A program made the translations under genes and the position numbers. Of a stretch of 20,689 nucleotides of DNA, positions 7,758 through 16,600 are shown one piece after another. The notes beneath the pieces were generated by a model. It made no database searches, was not told where the DNA came from, and saw nothing but the letters and a program-made list of their open reading frames with translations. Each line of letters starts with the position of its first letter. Positions within the stretch are counted from its first letter, which is position 1. The stretch comes from Bacteroidota bacterium (GTDB taxonomy: Bacteria > Bacteroidota > Bacteroidia > Bacteroidales > UBA932): the NCBI GenBank assembly GCA_009778375.1, contig WRJW01000216.1, forward strand, positions 1 to 20,689, written 5' to 3'.

Positions 7758-7811
7758 GGTCTGTGACAATTTTTTTGCATAAAACAGAGCGACATGGGTG
7801 CTGTACCAAAC

Positions 7812-7838
7812 AAAAAAAGCCCCAAATCAGGGCTTTTT
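7812..7838 (-). terminator. Rho-independent terminator downstream of tRNA-fMet
   Basis: AAAAAGCCC (7814-7822) pairs with GGGCTTTTT (7830-7838) around a 7-base loop. On the minus strand the stem is followed by a run of T, as expected for an intrinsic terminator just 3' of the tRNA. Symmetry allows function in both directions. It ends the hisS-tRNA unit before the protease promoter. Confidence 0.85.
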
Positions 7839-7848
7839 CTTTAAGTAG

Positions 7849-7921
<73 letters not shown>

Positions 7922-7946
7922 ATAGGGCGGCAAAGGTAAGAATAAT

Positions 7947-9314
7947 TCATTCTTTTTCCAAATATTTTTTCAATTCGTCAGGAGTCAGCATCTGTTGTTG
8001 TCCCTGTTTCAGTTCTTTTAACGATACTTTAGCCTGCTTCAATTCTCCTTCTCCTATAATGGCCACATACGGAATGCCGCGCTTGTCGGCATAATCAAAC
8101 TGTTTTTTCATTTTAACTTGCTCAGGATAAAGCTCTCCTGCAATGCCTGAAGATCGTAACTGTTTGAGCATAGATAGGGCAAACACCGACTCCTCCCGAC
8201 CAAGGTTCATGAATAATACTTTAGGCGCGTGCGCTGTGGATGCAGGGAATTTATCCAAGCCCAGCAAGACGTCGTAAATCCGATCGGCGCCAAAAGAGAT
8301 ACCGACTCCGGAGATGCCGGGCAGGCCAAAGATACCGGTAAGATTATCGTAACGTCCTCCTCCGCAAATACTCCCCATTTCGTAATCCAAGGCTTTGACT
8401 TCAAAAATCGCTCCGGTATAATAATTCAATCCTCGTGCCAACGAGAGATCCAGTACAACCTCCTGCCCTATACCGGCCTGTCGAATCCATTCAAAAAGAG
8501 TCTTCAACTCTTCTATTCCGGCCATCCCCGTTGCCGATCCGGCCAAACATTGTGTGATCAGGGCTATTTTTTCCTCCGTGCCGCCTCGAAAGAGCAAAAT
8601 CGGCCTCACTTTCTCTACTGCATCCTGTCCTAAACCTCTTGCAATAAGTTCGGTTTCTACCCCTTCCCATCCGATTCTATCTAACTTGTCCATGGCTGCG
8701 GTAATGTCTGTGAGCAGATCTGTACGTCCGATCATCTCTGCTATTCCGCTCAAGATTTTCCTGTGATTGATGTATATGCAGACTTTAGTATCAAAGGATT
8801 TGAACACTTCATCAACTATTTGCAGCAACTCTAATTCATACAAAAGCGAATCGGATCCGACTACATCTACATCGCACTGAAAAAATTCGCGGTAACGCCC
8901 TCTTTGGGGACGGTCGGCGCGCCATACCGGCTGCAACTGATACCGCTTAAAGGGAAAAACCAACTCGTGCTGATGCTGCACCACAAAACGGGCAAAAGGA
9001 ACGGTCAAATCGTAGCGTAATCCTTTTTCGCAAATCTTTAAGGCAGCAACATTGGCGCTTGAGGAGGTCACTTCCCGATGATCCATGCCGGCCAAAAAAT
9101 CTCCCGAATTCAGTATTTTAAAGAGAAGCTTATCTCCCTCTGCTCCATATTTGCCCAAAAGGGTAGAGAGGTTTTCCATAGCAGGAGTTTCGATGGGGGC
9201 ATAGCCATAGAGGGTGAACACACGTTTTACCGTATCAAATATATAGTTACGCCGTACGGATTCTGTTGGATTAAAATCGCGGGTTCCTTTGGGAATTGCT
9301 GGTTTATCTGCCAT
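7947..9314 (-). CDS. hisS: Histidyl-tRNA synthetase (class II)
   Basis: A 455-aa cytoplasmic enzyme that charges tRNA-His. The N-terminus KPAIPKGTRDF is typical of the Bacteroidota form. The class II core shows RYDLTVPFARFV (100-111) and motif 2 around 124-147 (KRYQLQPVWRADRPQRGRYR). The histidine-binding signatures LARGLNYYTGAIFEV (292-306) and GGGRYDNL (318-325) follow. Motif 3 is at about 334-350 (ISGVGISFGADRIYDVL), and the anticodon-binding domain is at about 360-455. Length is normal and all signature blocks are intact. The gene begins 53 bp after the stop of the STN protein gene and has its own promoter in that gap. Confidence 0.98.
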   Translation of the reverse strand: MADKPAIPKGTRDFNPTESVRRNYIFDTVKRVFTLYGYAPIETPAMENLSTLLGKYGAEGDKLLFKILNSGDFLAGMDHREVTSSSANVAALKICEKGLRYDLTVPFARFVVQHQHELVFPFKRYQLQPVWRADRPQRGRYREFFQCDVDVVGSDSLLYELELLQIVDEVFKSFDTKVCIYINHRKILSGIAEMIGRTDLLTDITAAMDKLDRIGWEGVETELIARGLGQDAVEKVRPILLFRGGTEEKIALITQCLAGSATGMAGIEELKTLFEWIRQAGIGQEVVLDLSLARGLNYYTGAIFEVKALDYEMGSICGGGRYDNLTGIFGLPGISGVGISFGADRIYDVLLGLDKFPASTAHAPKVLFMNLGREESVFALSMLKQLRSSGIAGELYPEQVKMKKQFDYADKRGIPYVAIIGEGELKQAKVSLKELKQGQQQMLTPDELKKYLEKE

Positions 9315-9336
9315 ATTAAGGTGTTTTTGAGACGCG

Positions 9337-9365
9337 CAAAGTTAAAAAATTTCAAACATTCCAAA
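9337..9365 (-). promoter_or_regulatory. Probable hisS promoter
   Basis: Minus-strand -7 TAACTTTG (9337-9344) matches TAnnTTTG, with a -33 TTTG at 9362-9365 and a 17-bp spacer. Initiation near 9330 would leave a short leader of about 15 nt. The -33 element lies right beside the stop codon of the upstream 506-aa gene, so hisS can be expressed independently of that operon. Confidence 0.55.
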
Positions 9366-9367
9366 AC

Positions 9368-10888
9368 TCACTCTTTCTTTTCCTCCTCCACCGTCAGTAC
9401 CAATTTGGCAATCGTTTCAGTAATATTGCTTTCGGGTAAAATGATGTTAAAACGTTCCCAAAAATGGGGATCGTACTCGAAACGGGTTTCCGAAAAAATC
9501 TTTCCGGAGGGTAAACGCTCGATGTGCGAAAACCGTTGGACGTCATCTTTTTCAATTTTACAGGTAACCATTTCAAAATAAGCTGTTAACAGTTTAATAT
9601 CCCCAAACATTATCCGTTTATTGTATACATTAAAATGGAGGTCGCCACGGACATGACTGATCCAATAATAACCCTCCCACTCCCTGTAGGAGACGGTATA
9701 TTCGATTTTTTGGGGCTGCATCTCTAAAAACCGGCTTTTTTTGAGAATATAATTGGCTCCCGAACCCTGGATGAGGCGAGGATTGACTTCGTATTCGGCC
9801 TTTACCAAGGCTTTACTATCCGCAGCAATATAAAGTTTTCCCTTGAAAAGGGGTTCTGAAATTGCATCCAGCTGCTCAAAAGCAACCACATGTACCAAAG
9901 TAGAATCTATCATGTCCATAGATACCCGGCTAAATTGGTACAGCGCCTCCCGATCCGAATTTAAAAAATCGGGCAGGAACTTTACTATATCCAATTGCAA
10001 AGAAGCCTCTACTCCTGCCTGAATTTTGATCAGCACCGAATCAGGGAAATTCATATTTGTTATTTTTCTCTTTTTAAGCAGTTTAACCTGATCTATCCTC
10101 CCATCTTCCAAACCGGTTTTATAAATGGAAAAAACCCCTTCGGCCATAAAAACAAAATCATCTTCATACATCATTCCTTCTCGATAGAACGAGGTTAATC
10201 CGGCCGGAAAAGGGGCGTAGTTTTTGGTCCGGGTTTCCAACATATCTTTGATGAGTTTTTGGGGCGGGACATAATGTACTACTATTTCTTGGAGATTTAT
10301 AGCGTTTTGTTCCAAAAAAATATCCGGTGTACGCTGCAAAAAAAGCGCTATGGGCAATCGTTTAGAACGGTATCCCATTTGCGAAAAAATAATCGATGTT
10401 ACTGCCATAGAGTCGGGAATGTGCAGTACAAACCGACCCTCGCTGTTGGCAACGGTCCCTATACCCCCTTCTTCTACCAAAACCGAACAAAAAGGAAGAG
10501 GTTCGAGGGTTTGACCATCACGGACATAACCTCCCACCAACCAATCTTCCCTGTCTGACAACGGGAGCAAAATTTCCAAGGGTGGTTTAAACAGGAGGAT
10601 ATGATCTCCGATCAATTTCATCTGCAAGTTGGTATCTTCTGTAATGCGCAGGATGGCTTCGCTCAGGAGGTAAGTTCCGGAGGAGATGGAAGCCTTTTTA
10701 TCGTTATCCACGGCGGTGCTCTCATAAATAAATAGGAAGCCGGACACACGCGAAACTTCCATAAGAAGTTCATACACAGTTCCTTTTTGTTTATTTAATC
10801 TGATGATTCGGTTAAAGACATCTTCAGGCTGGGCATCCAGCCTGATCCAGCATTGCAGGCACCAGACGATACAAACAAAACGCTTCAT
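9368..10888 (-). CDS. Secreted protein with STN and CarboxypepD_reg-like domains; putative sensor of a sigma/FecR system
   Basis: A 506-aa protein. Residues 1-20 form a signal peptide-like segment ending DAQ. About 28-103 resemble an STN (secretin/TonB short N-terminal) domain: GTVYELLMEVSRVSGFLFIY, then ISSGTYLLSEAILRITEDTN. About 117-195 form a carboxypeptidase-regulatory-like sandwich (GYVRDGQTLEPLPFCSVLVE, GYRSKRLPI). About 225-490 form a beta-rich domain I cannot name, which is paralogous to the C-terminal part of the 424-aa protein at 12294-13568. No TonB plug or barrel is present. The start overlaps the FecR stop by one base, so the two are coupled. Known FecA-type receptors use STN domains to contact FecR; by inference this protein senses a periplasmic or outer-membrane signal and passes it to the neighbouring FecR. 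Confidence 0.82.
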   Translation of the reverse strand: MKRFVCIVWCLQCWIRLDAQPEDVFNRIIRLNKQKGTVYELLMEVSRVSGFLFIYESTAVDNDKKASISSGTYLLSEAILRITEDTNLQMKLIGDHILLFKPPLEILLPLSDREDWLVGGYVRDGQTLEPLPFCSVLVEEGGIGTVANSEGRFVLHIPDSMAVTSIIFSQMGYRSKRLPIALFLQRTPDIFLEQNAINLQEIVVHYVPPQKLIKDMLETRTKNYAPFPAGLTSFYREGMMYEDDFVFMAEGVFSIYKTGLEDGRIDQVKLLKKRKITNMNFPDSVLIKIQAGVEASLQLDIVKFLPDFLNSDREALYQFSRVSMDMIDSTLVHVVAFEQLDAISEPLFKGKLYIAADSKALVKAEYEVNPRLIQGSGANYILKKSRFLEMQPQKIEYTVSYREWEGYYWISHVRGDLHFNVYNKRIMFGDIKLLTAYFEMVTCKIEKDDVQRFSHIERLPSGKIFSETRFEYDPHFWERFNIILPESNITETIAKLVLTVEEEKKE

Positions 10889-11787
10889 TATTTTGACTCT
10901 ACGCGTTGTCCTCCGGAAAGAATAATCTTATCTTCTTGATTTATTTGCGTTAATCCAAGTGCGCTGCAAATTAAAACAGCAGTTTCCGCAATATTTCCGG
11001 TTTTAATCGTCAATGTCAACCGCAGATCTTCTAATTCATGGTCGGCCAATATCATGGCTACTTTCGAGACAGAAAGCATATTCACCACACGTATAATCTC
11101 TTCCAGGCGCTTGTCCCTAAAATTAAGGGTGCCTGTACCGACTGTCGGAATTATACCTGAGTTGATAGACTCTTTTTCCCATCTGCCTGATCTCAAAGAA
11201 AGCCATTCTCCGGCTCCGACTTCAAATACCTGTTTTGGCTTTGCAAGGCTTATCCGCACCTTACCGCTTTTAACGGAGAGGACAAAATCCTTTTCTCTTC
11301 CCGAATTTAGATGAAATGCGGTGCCTAAAACTTCTACAGAGGCATATTTTGTCTCTATGCAGAATGGTCTGGATCCATCGGGCTGCACCTCAAAAAAAGC
11401 ATCTCCTTCCAACTGTAACTGACGTTGATCCGATGCAAAATGTTCCGGATAAGTCAATTGGCTGTTGGGAGCAAGATACACCGTAGAACCATCTTCGAGG
11501 TTTTCCACCAGAAATTGATCGTTATCTGTATTGCAGGTACAGAGGAGGTCGGGAGCATGCAGGTTTTTCATCCACCAAACGGCCATACCCGTTGCCAACA
11601 GGCAGGTCAGGGCAGCCGCAATCGACCACCTTGGTATGTATGACCTGACGCTTGCTTTTTCTTTCCAGGCGATCATATCGGGCCCCATCAGCCCCTCTGC
11701 CAACAAACGGGCAGACAGGCGTTGCCATGCCTTATTCGTGTTGGGTTTCCATCGCTTTTTAAACACATTTATCATATTAATCAACAA
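10888..11787 (-). CDS. FecR-family anti-sigma factor
   Basis: A 299-aa inner-membrane protein with a short cytoplasmic N-terminus that should bind the sigma factor. One membrane segment lies at about 53-73 (WSIAAALTCLLATGMAVWWM). The periplasmic FecR domain is at about 95-190 (GSTVYLAPNSQLTYPEHF; QLEGDAFFEV; VEVLGTAFHL; SVKSGKVRI). A C-terminal DUF4974 domain lies at about 222-292 (NFRDKRLEEIIRVVN), itself an STN-like fold. The ATG at 11787 overlaps the sigma gene by 11 bases; a second in-frame ATG at 11775 lies just after the sigma stop and is equally possible. It probably holds the sigma factor until a signal from the adjacent STN protein. Confidence 0.93.
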   Translation of the reverse strand: MLINMINVFKKRWKPNTNKAWQRLSARLLAEGLMGPDMIAWKEKASVRSYIPRWSIAAALTCLLATGMAVWWMKNLHAPDLLCTCNTDNDQFLVENLEDGSTVYLAPNSQLTYPEHFASDQRQLQLEGDAFFEVQPDGSRPFCIETKYASVEVLGTAFHLNSGREKDFVLSVKSGKVRISLAKPKQVFEVGAGEWLSLRSGRWEKESINSGIIPTVGTGTLNFRDKRLEEIIRVVNMLSVSKVAMILADHELEDLRLTLTIKTGNIAETAVLICSALGLTQINQEDKIILSGGQRVESK

Positions 11788-12277
11788 TTTGTAGTCCTTC
11801 CTTAATAGTTTTTAGAGCCTTGTGCATTTCGGCTTCAATCGTTTTGGTTGAGACCTGTAAGGTATTTGCAATCTCCCCATATTTTTTTCCTTCGAAACGG
11901 TGCATGCAAAAAATCCTCCGTCTTCGCAAAGGAAGACGGCCCAAAATTTCGTAGATTCTTTTTTCTAATTCTTTAGCTTCTTCTTCTTCCTGTGGAGAGT
12001 AGGAAATCGGATCATCAATATGCTCTTTTGTTACCGCCTGTCGGTACCTCGCTCTGACGTGTACGTGCTCAATATAATGCAAGGCCCTGTTTCTTACTGC
12101 TTCATATAAGTAGGCCTTTAGTGATCGCACTTCGGCTAAATCCCTGCGATCCCTCCACAATACATAAAACAGTTCCTGCACCAACTCCTCGGCGGCTGCT
12201 CCATTTTCGGTAAACCTAAATGCGTAGCGACACAACGGGGCATAATAACGTCTAAATATTGTTGCAAACGCTTCCAC
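11777..12277 (-). CDS. ECF-type RNA polymerase sigma factor
   Basis: A 166-aa sigma-70 family protein of the Bacteroidota ECF group. Region 2 lies at about 3-70 (IFRRYYAPLCRYAFRFTENG, EELVQELFYVLW, KAYLYEAVRNRAL). Region 4 at about 105-160 carries a helix-turn-helix (FEGKKYGEIANTLQVSTKTI). The start is GTG at 12277; upstream the frame holds only 11 codons with no ATG, GTG or TTG before a TGA, so this is the only ordinary start, and the N-terminus is a little short. A non-ATG start may keep sigma levels low. It starts 16 bp after the 424-aa gene and overlaps fecR. Its target promoters are likely in or near this operon, but that is inference. Confidence 0.93.
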   Translation of the reverse strand: MEAFATIFRRYYAPLCRYAFRFTENGAAAEELVQELFYVLWRDRRDLAEVRSLKAYLYEAVRNRALHYIEHVHVRARYRQAVTKEHIDDPISYSPQEEEEAKELEKRIYEILGRLPLRRRRIFCMHRFEGKKYGEIANTLQVSTKTIEAEMHKALKTIKEGLQIVD

Positions 12278-12293
12278 ACCACCCGCTCCGGAA

Positions 12294-13568
12294 TTATCTG
12301 GCTTGCCGTCTCAGACGAGATACTGCAGATTCGAGCGATTCGGTAGGTTCGATAATATTATAAGCGCCCCAAAAATCCTCGTCGTAAAAATTCATCACTT
12401 TGTTGCTCAATGATTCCCATGTTCCAAAGGCGCTGCCTCGCGGGATCTGCACTACGTGCTCTTCGGCGCGCTCGGTAACCACCATTTCGCTGGTAGCCGT
12501 ATAATTGGTGGCAAAAAGGCGTCTTTTCCAGTCGCAGGAAAATTTGATTTCGTTTCTAATGTAACTTAAATAGGTTTTACCCTCCTGTTGTTTGTAATTG
12601 ACCAATACATAGACTTCTTCGGGATTAAAGCGCAAGCCGGCCGGTTTTCTCCTGAGGATCATTTGGGTTACTTTATCTTTATTGCTCATATCTAAATAAA
12701 ACTCCGCGCGTGTAAAAGCAAGGGTAGCTTTATCAATATACAACTTTCCATAATTTAGGGCGTATGATACTACTACGCCCGGATCAAAACGAACCACAAA
12801 CTGAGACTTATCGTCGATCACCGTGCTCGGCTCAAGGGTAAACCGTAACTGTGACCTGGCTTCGTCGTCCAGCAAGATGTCCACATTTTTTACCACATCC
12901 AGAAAAATGGCAATATTGGGTCCACCTAAAATACGTACTCCCAAAGTGTCGCTGGTTCTGACACTTACCAATTTTCGGCCTTTTAGAATTTGTACCCTGT
13001 CTTGTCCAACATCCATCCGTGAATAGGATGTTTTATATATGTTCATTACCGCTTCGGACACATCAATAAAACGTCTTCCTTTTTGTATGGTTTCTCTGTA
13101 AAAACCTGTAAGCAGCGCCGAGGTGTTGCTGTAGTTCATCTCTATCCTCGCTACAGCCTCTTCTACTAACCGGTCTGCGTCCCAACCTTCTACAATGGTA
13201 GCGTCCAATAATTTGACACTTGGAATCATTAAATAGGTGCCCGAAGGCAGGTCATTTCCGTTTACCGCTATACGTACACTTTGGTACCCCATGCAGTGCA
13301 ACATGACTTCCGATGCCTTGACTCCTTTATCAATTTTAATTAAAAAGTAGCCATCCTGATTCGTCACCGTAGCAATATTGGTACCCGTTACCAATACGTC
13401 AACAAAAGACAAGGCACGCCTTGATACAGCGTCCCGAACTACTCCGCTCACCGTGTAGTATGTGTCAGTAACTTCTTGGGCTTCTAACGTATTAAGCCCT
13501 GAAAGTACCATGAAAAACAGGCCAATAAAAAGCCTTTTAGTCGATTTAAGTTGTTTATTTTTCATCAC
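12294..13568 (-). CDS. Secreted CarboxypepD_reg-like domain protein, paralogue of the STN protein
   Basis: A 424-aa protein with a signal peptide at 1-31 (ending LEAQ). A carboxypeptidase-regulatory-like domain lies at about 38-125 (SGVVRDAVSRRALSFVDVLV, DGYFLIKI, MGYQSVRIAV). The domain from about 150 to 424 is not one I can name. It parallels the 506-aa protein downstream: LLTGFYRE matches LTSFYRE, SEAVMNIYKT matches AEGVFSIYKT, LKGRKL matches LKKRKI, and the ends DFWGAYNIIEPTESLESAV and HFWERFNIILPESNITETI align. It lacks the STN domain. It is the first gene before the sigma factor (16 bp gap) and follows beta-galactosidase by 48 bp with no promoter seen. Likely periplasmic or outer-membrane associated. 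Confidence 0.8.
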   Translation of the reverse strand: MMKNKQLKSTKRLFIGLFFMVLSGLNTLEAQEVTDTYYTVSGVVRDAVSRRALSFVDVLVTGTNIATVTNQDGYFLIKIDKGVKASEVMLHCMGYQSVRIAVNGNDLPSGTYLMIPSVKLLDATIVEGWDADRLVEEAVARIEMNYSNTSALLTGFYRETIQKGRRFIDVSEAVMNIYKTSYSRMDVGQDRVQILKGRKLVSVRTSDTLGVRILGGPNIAIFLDVVKNVDILLDDEARSQLRFTLEPSTVIDDKSQFVVRFDPGVVVSYALNYGKLYIDKATLAFTRAEFYLDMSNKDKVTQMILRRKPAGLRFNPEEVYVLVNYKQQEGKTYLSYIRNEIKFSCDWKRRLFATNYTATSEMVVTERAEEHVVQIPRGSAFGTWESLSNKVMNFYDEDFWGAYNIIEPTESLESAVSRLRRQAR

Positions 13569-13616
13569 TCGATGGTTTTATGGTTTGTATCTAAGACCGG
13601 ACAGCCCCAAAAAACC

Positions 13617-16600
13617 CTATTGGGGAATAATGGTAAATCCGTATTGTATTCCCCCGTTTGTCGCCCTTACCTGATAGGGCGGATGGGGCAAAGCGCCCCA
13701 ACTGTTGTCACCGCCCACGCCAGTCTGTTGATAGTCAATAGATAATTCGACAAGAGAACGAGGCTGAATATCAACAGTATGTTTGTAATGAACCTCTTTA
13801 TCCGGGCCTCCGTCAAAATCTTCGATGGTATTGTGCAGCGCATTGAACTCAACCATCTTATCGGCTACAATGGTCAGTCCGCGACCTTTGGCATCGGTCA
13901 GGGAGAGGCAGAACACATCGGTTTTATGCCCGTTTTCCTGAGGACGGATATGGGGAACGTATTGTTGGGCTACCGTACTTTGGTAGCGACCCACAAAAGA
14001 GGATGTTTTGCGGTCGGCATAGTTTTCCCAGGGGCCCCTGCCAAAGTATTCCAATCGATTAAAGGAGGCCGGAAGGTGCATGCGCAGGCCTGCACGGGGC
14101 ATAAAAGGCTGATCGGCTCCGTCGGTAACTATTTGGTTCTCCACATGTATCCTCCCGTCTCCAAATACCTGATAATGGAGAAACCATTCGGTCTCTGCCT
14201 GTGGATAACGATAAGAAAAATAAACCGACACTACTCCCTTTTGTTGCACTATCTTAAAGTCATGCGTTTGTAAAACGTGCTCCGAAGCCTCTTTCCATAC
14301 TCCATTCTTTTGGGGCATCCCGTAGCCGTAATCGTTGTCGGTTGGAGCCCGCCAAAAATTGGGACGAAGTCCAAAGCCGTTTAATATCAATTCGTTCCCC
14401 TTATATTGATAGGAAATAATCACTCCGGTGGATTTGTCAATGGTTAAGGAAAACCGATTGCCGGAAATCACAAGTTCCTCATCTCCTGAATAGACTGGCG
14501 TTGACAGTTTGGCCGGATCAGAAAATGGTTCAGGCAGGAAGCCTAAGGCAAACTGCTCCCGCGCCACCTCATAACCAAGGGGTAAAAAGGGTTCCGGCTT
14601 TTTAATGACGGCAGCCACCTGGAGGTACCAATGCTCTCCCGCCTTAACAGCAGGGAGAGAGAGTTTTAAATTTACGTTCTTCTCCTGCCGTGGAGGAACA
14701 TCCAAATCAAAACTCCCTTTCTGTACCACTCTGCCATTATTGGTCAGGTTATAGGTAAAATGATATTTGTTAAGGTTGGTAAAGAAAAAATCGTTTTTGA
14801 CGGTTAACGACAAAGTTTCCGAATCAAAACGGCTAAACTTCACGTTTTGGTAGACTTTACGCACCTCTTCGGTCGCAGGCTTAACGGTTCGATCTGGAAA
14901 AATGAGCCCGTTAATCAAAAAGTTTCCGTCAGAAGGAGTTCCCGCAGGAGCAAAATCGCCGCCAAAGGTCCAATAGAGCGCTCCATGCTCATCATAGGCG
15001 TCTAATCCCTGATCAACCCAATCCCAAATCGATCCACCCTGCAAAATGTCGTACTTTTCGATCACATCCCAATAATCCTGCAAATTACCTACACTGTTTC
15101 CCATGGCGTGGGCGTACTCGCAAAGAATCAGGGGACGATCCATGGCCGGGTCGTTGGCATAATGTTCCAGGGATTCAATGGAAGCATACATGGGACAATA
15201 AATATCGGTGTTCCACTCATACCTCGCGCGCTCATAGTGAATGGGGCGGGAAGCGTCGCGCGCTCTCGTCCAGCGATAGAGGGTATAAAAGTTGACTCCA
15301 TTTCCCGCCTCGTTGCCCATTGACCAGATAATTACCGAGGGGTGATTTTTATCTCTTTCGACCATATTACGCATACGGTCCAGGTGAGCGGGTTCAAAAA
15401 GAAGGTTGTTGCCCAGTGTACCCCCTTTTCGCAAGTCGTACCCCATCCCGTGCGATTCAATATTTGCCTCATCAATAACGTAAATCCCATACTCATCGCA
15501 CAAGTCGTAGAACAATTCCTGCTGCGGATAGTGCGAAGTACGCACGGCGTTGATGTTATATTTCTTAAAAAGGTCAAAATCCTTTTTCATAAGCTCCATA
15601 TCTACATAATGACCTGTTTGCGGATTATGTTCATGTATATCAACCCCTTTGATCAAAATGGGTTGTCCGTTTACCAACAGTTGTTTGTTTTTTATTTCCA
15701 CCGTGCGAAAACCGATTTTGGAAGCCAAGGATTGCATACTTTTACCCTGTTCGTCAATAAGTTCCATACTCAGAGTATATAAATGAGGAGTCTCTGCCGT
15801 CCAAGCTTGTACCTTCGTCACTGACGTAGAAAAGGAGAGGCTGACCGTATATCCGGCGTCCGGTAGAGGCTGTTGAGCAGCATAGATTTCCCGACCAGAG
15901 GGATCCAGAAGGGTACAGGCCAATTGATAGGGCGGATGGTGATCCAGGTGACGCCGAATATCCACCGAAAGAGAAAAAAGACCGTCCTGGCAGGCGGAGT
16001 CTAAGGGAGTTTGGACAAAAAAGTCGCAGATACGTACCTGTGGCTGGGTATAGAGGTAAACATCCCGCTCAATCCCGCTGATCCGCCAAAAATCCTGACA
16101 CTCCAAATATGAAGCATCCGACCATCGGTAGACTTCGAGGGCCAGGACATTTTTTCCGACCTGAATATAATCGGTAATATCATATCTTGCAGGTGTTTTG
16201 CTGTCTTTACTCATTCCCACCTCTTTGCCGTTAATAAAGAGGTAGGCGGCCGATTTTACCCCATCAAAACTTATAAAGATCCGCTGATCCATCCACGAGG
16301 AGGGTACATTAAAATCGCGACGGTATATCCCTACGGGATTAAACGTTTTGGGAACAAATGGAGGGTCGGGCGCCTGCATATAAGGGGGATAACCTTTAGA
16401 TACAAATTCGTAATCGCTGTTTACGTAAATGGGCGTCCCAAATCCCTGTACTTCCCAATTTCCAGGTACCTTAATGTCGTCCCAGGAGGAGACGTCAAGA
16501 TCGGGACGCGCAAAACCCAAAGGCCTCAGTTCAGGATTCTCGGAAAAGAAAAATTTCCATTGCCCGTTTAAGGAGAGGTACCCCTCTTTATTGCCCACAG

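Noticed and set aside
13605..13625. CCCCAA/TTGGGG hairpin at the end of beta-galactosidase
   Set aside because: Six-base stem with a nine-base loop spanning the stop codon and no T-run after it on the minus strand; too weak to call a terminator.
13779..14273. 164-codon plus-strand open frame within beta-galactosidase
   Set aside because: Antisense to a well-supported GH2 gene with intact frame; no recognisable protein.
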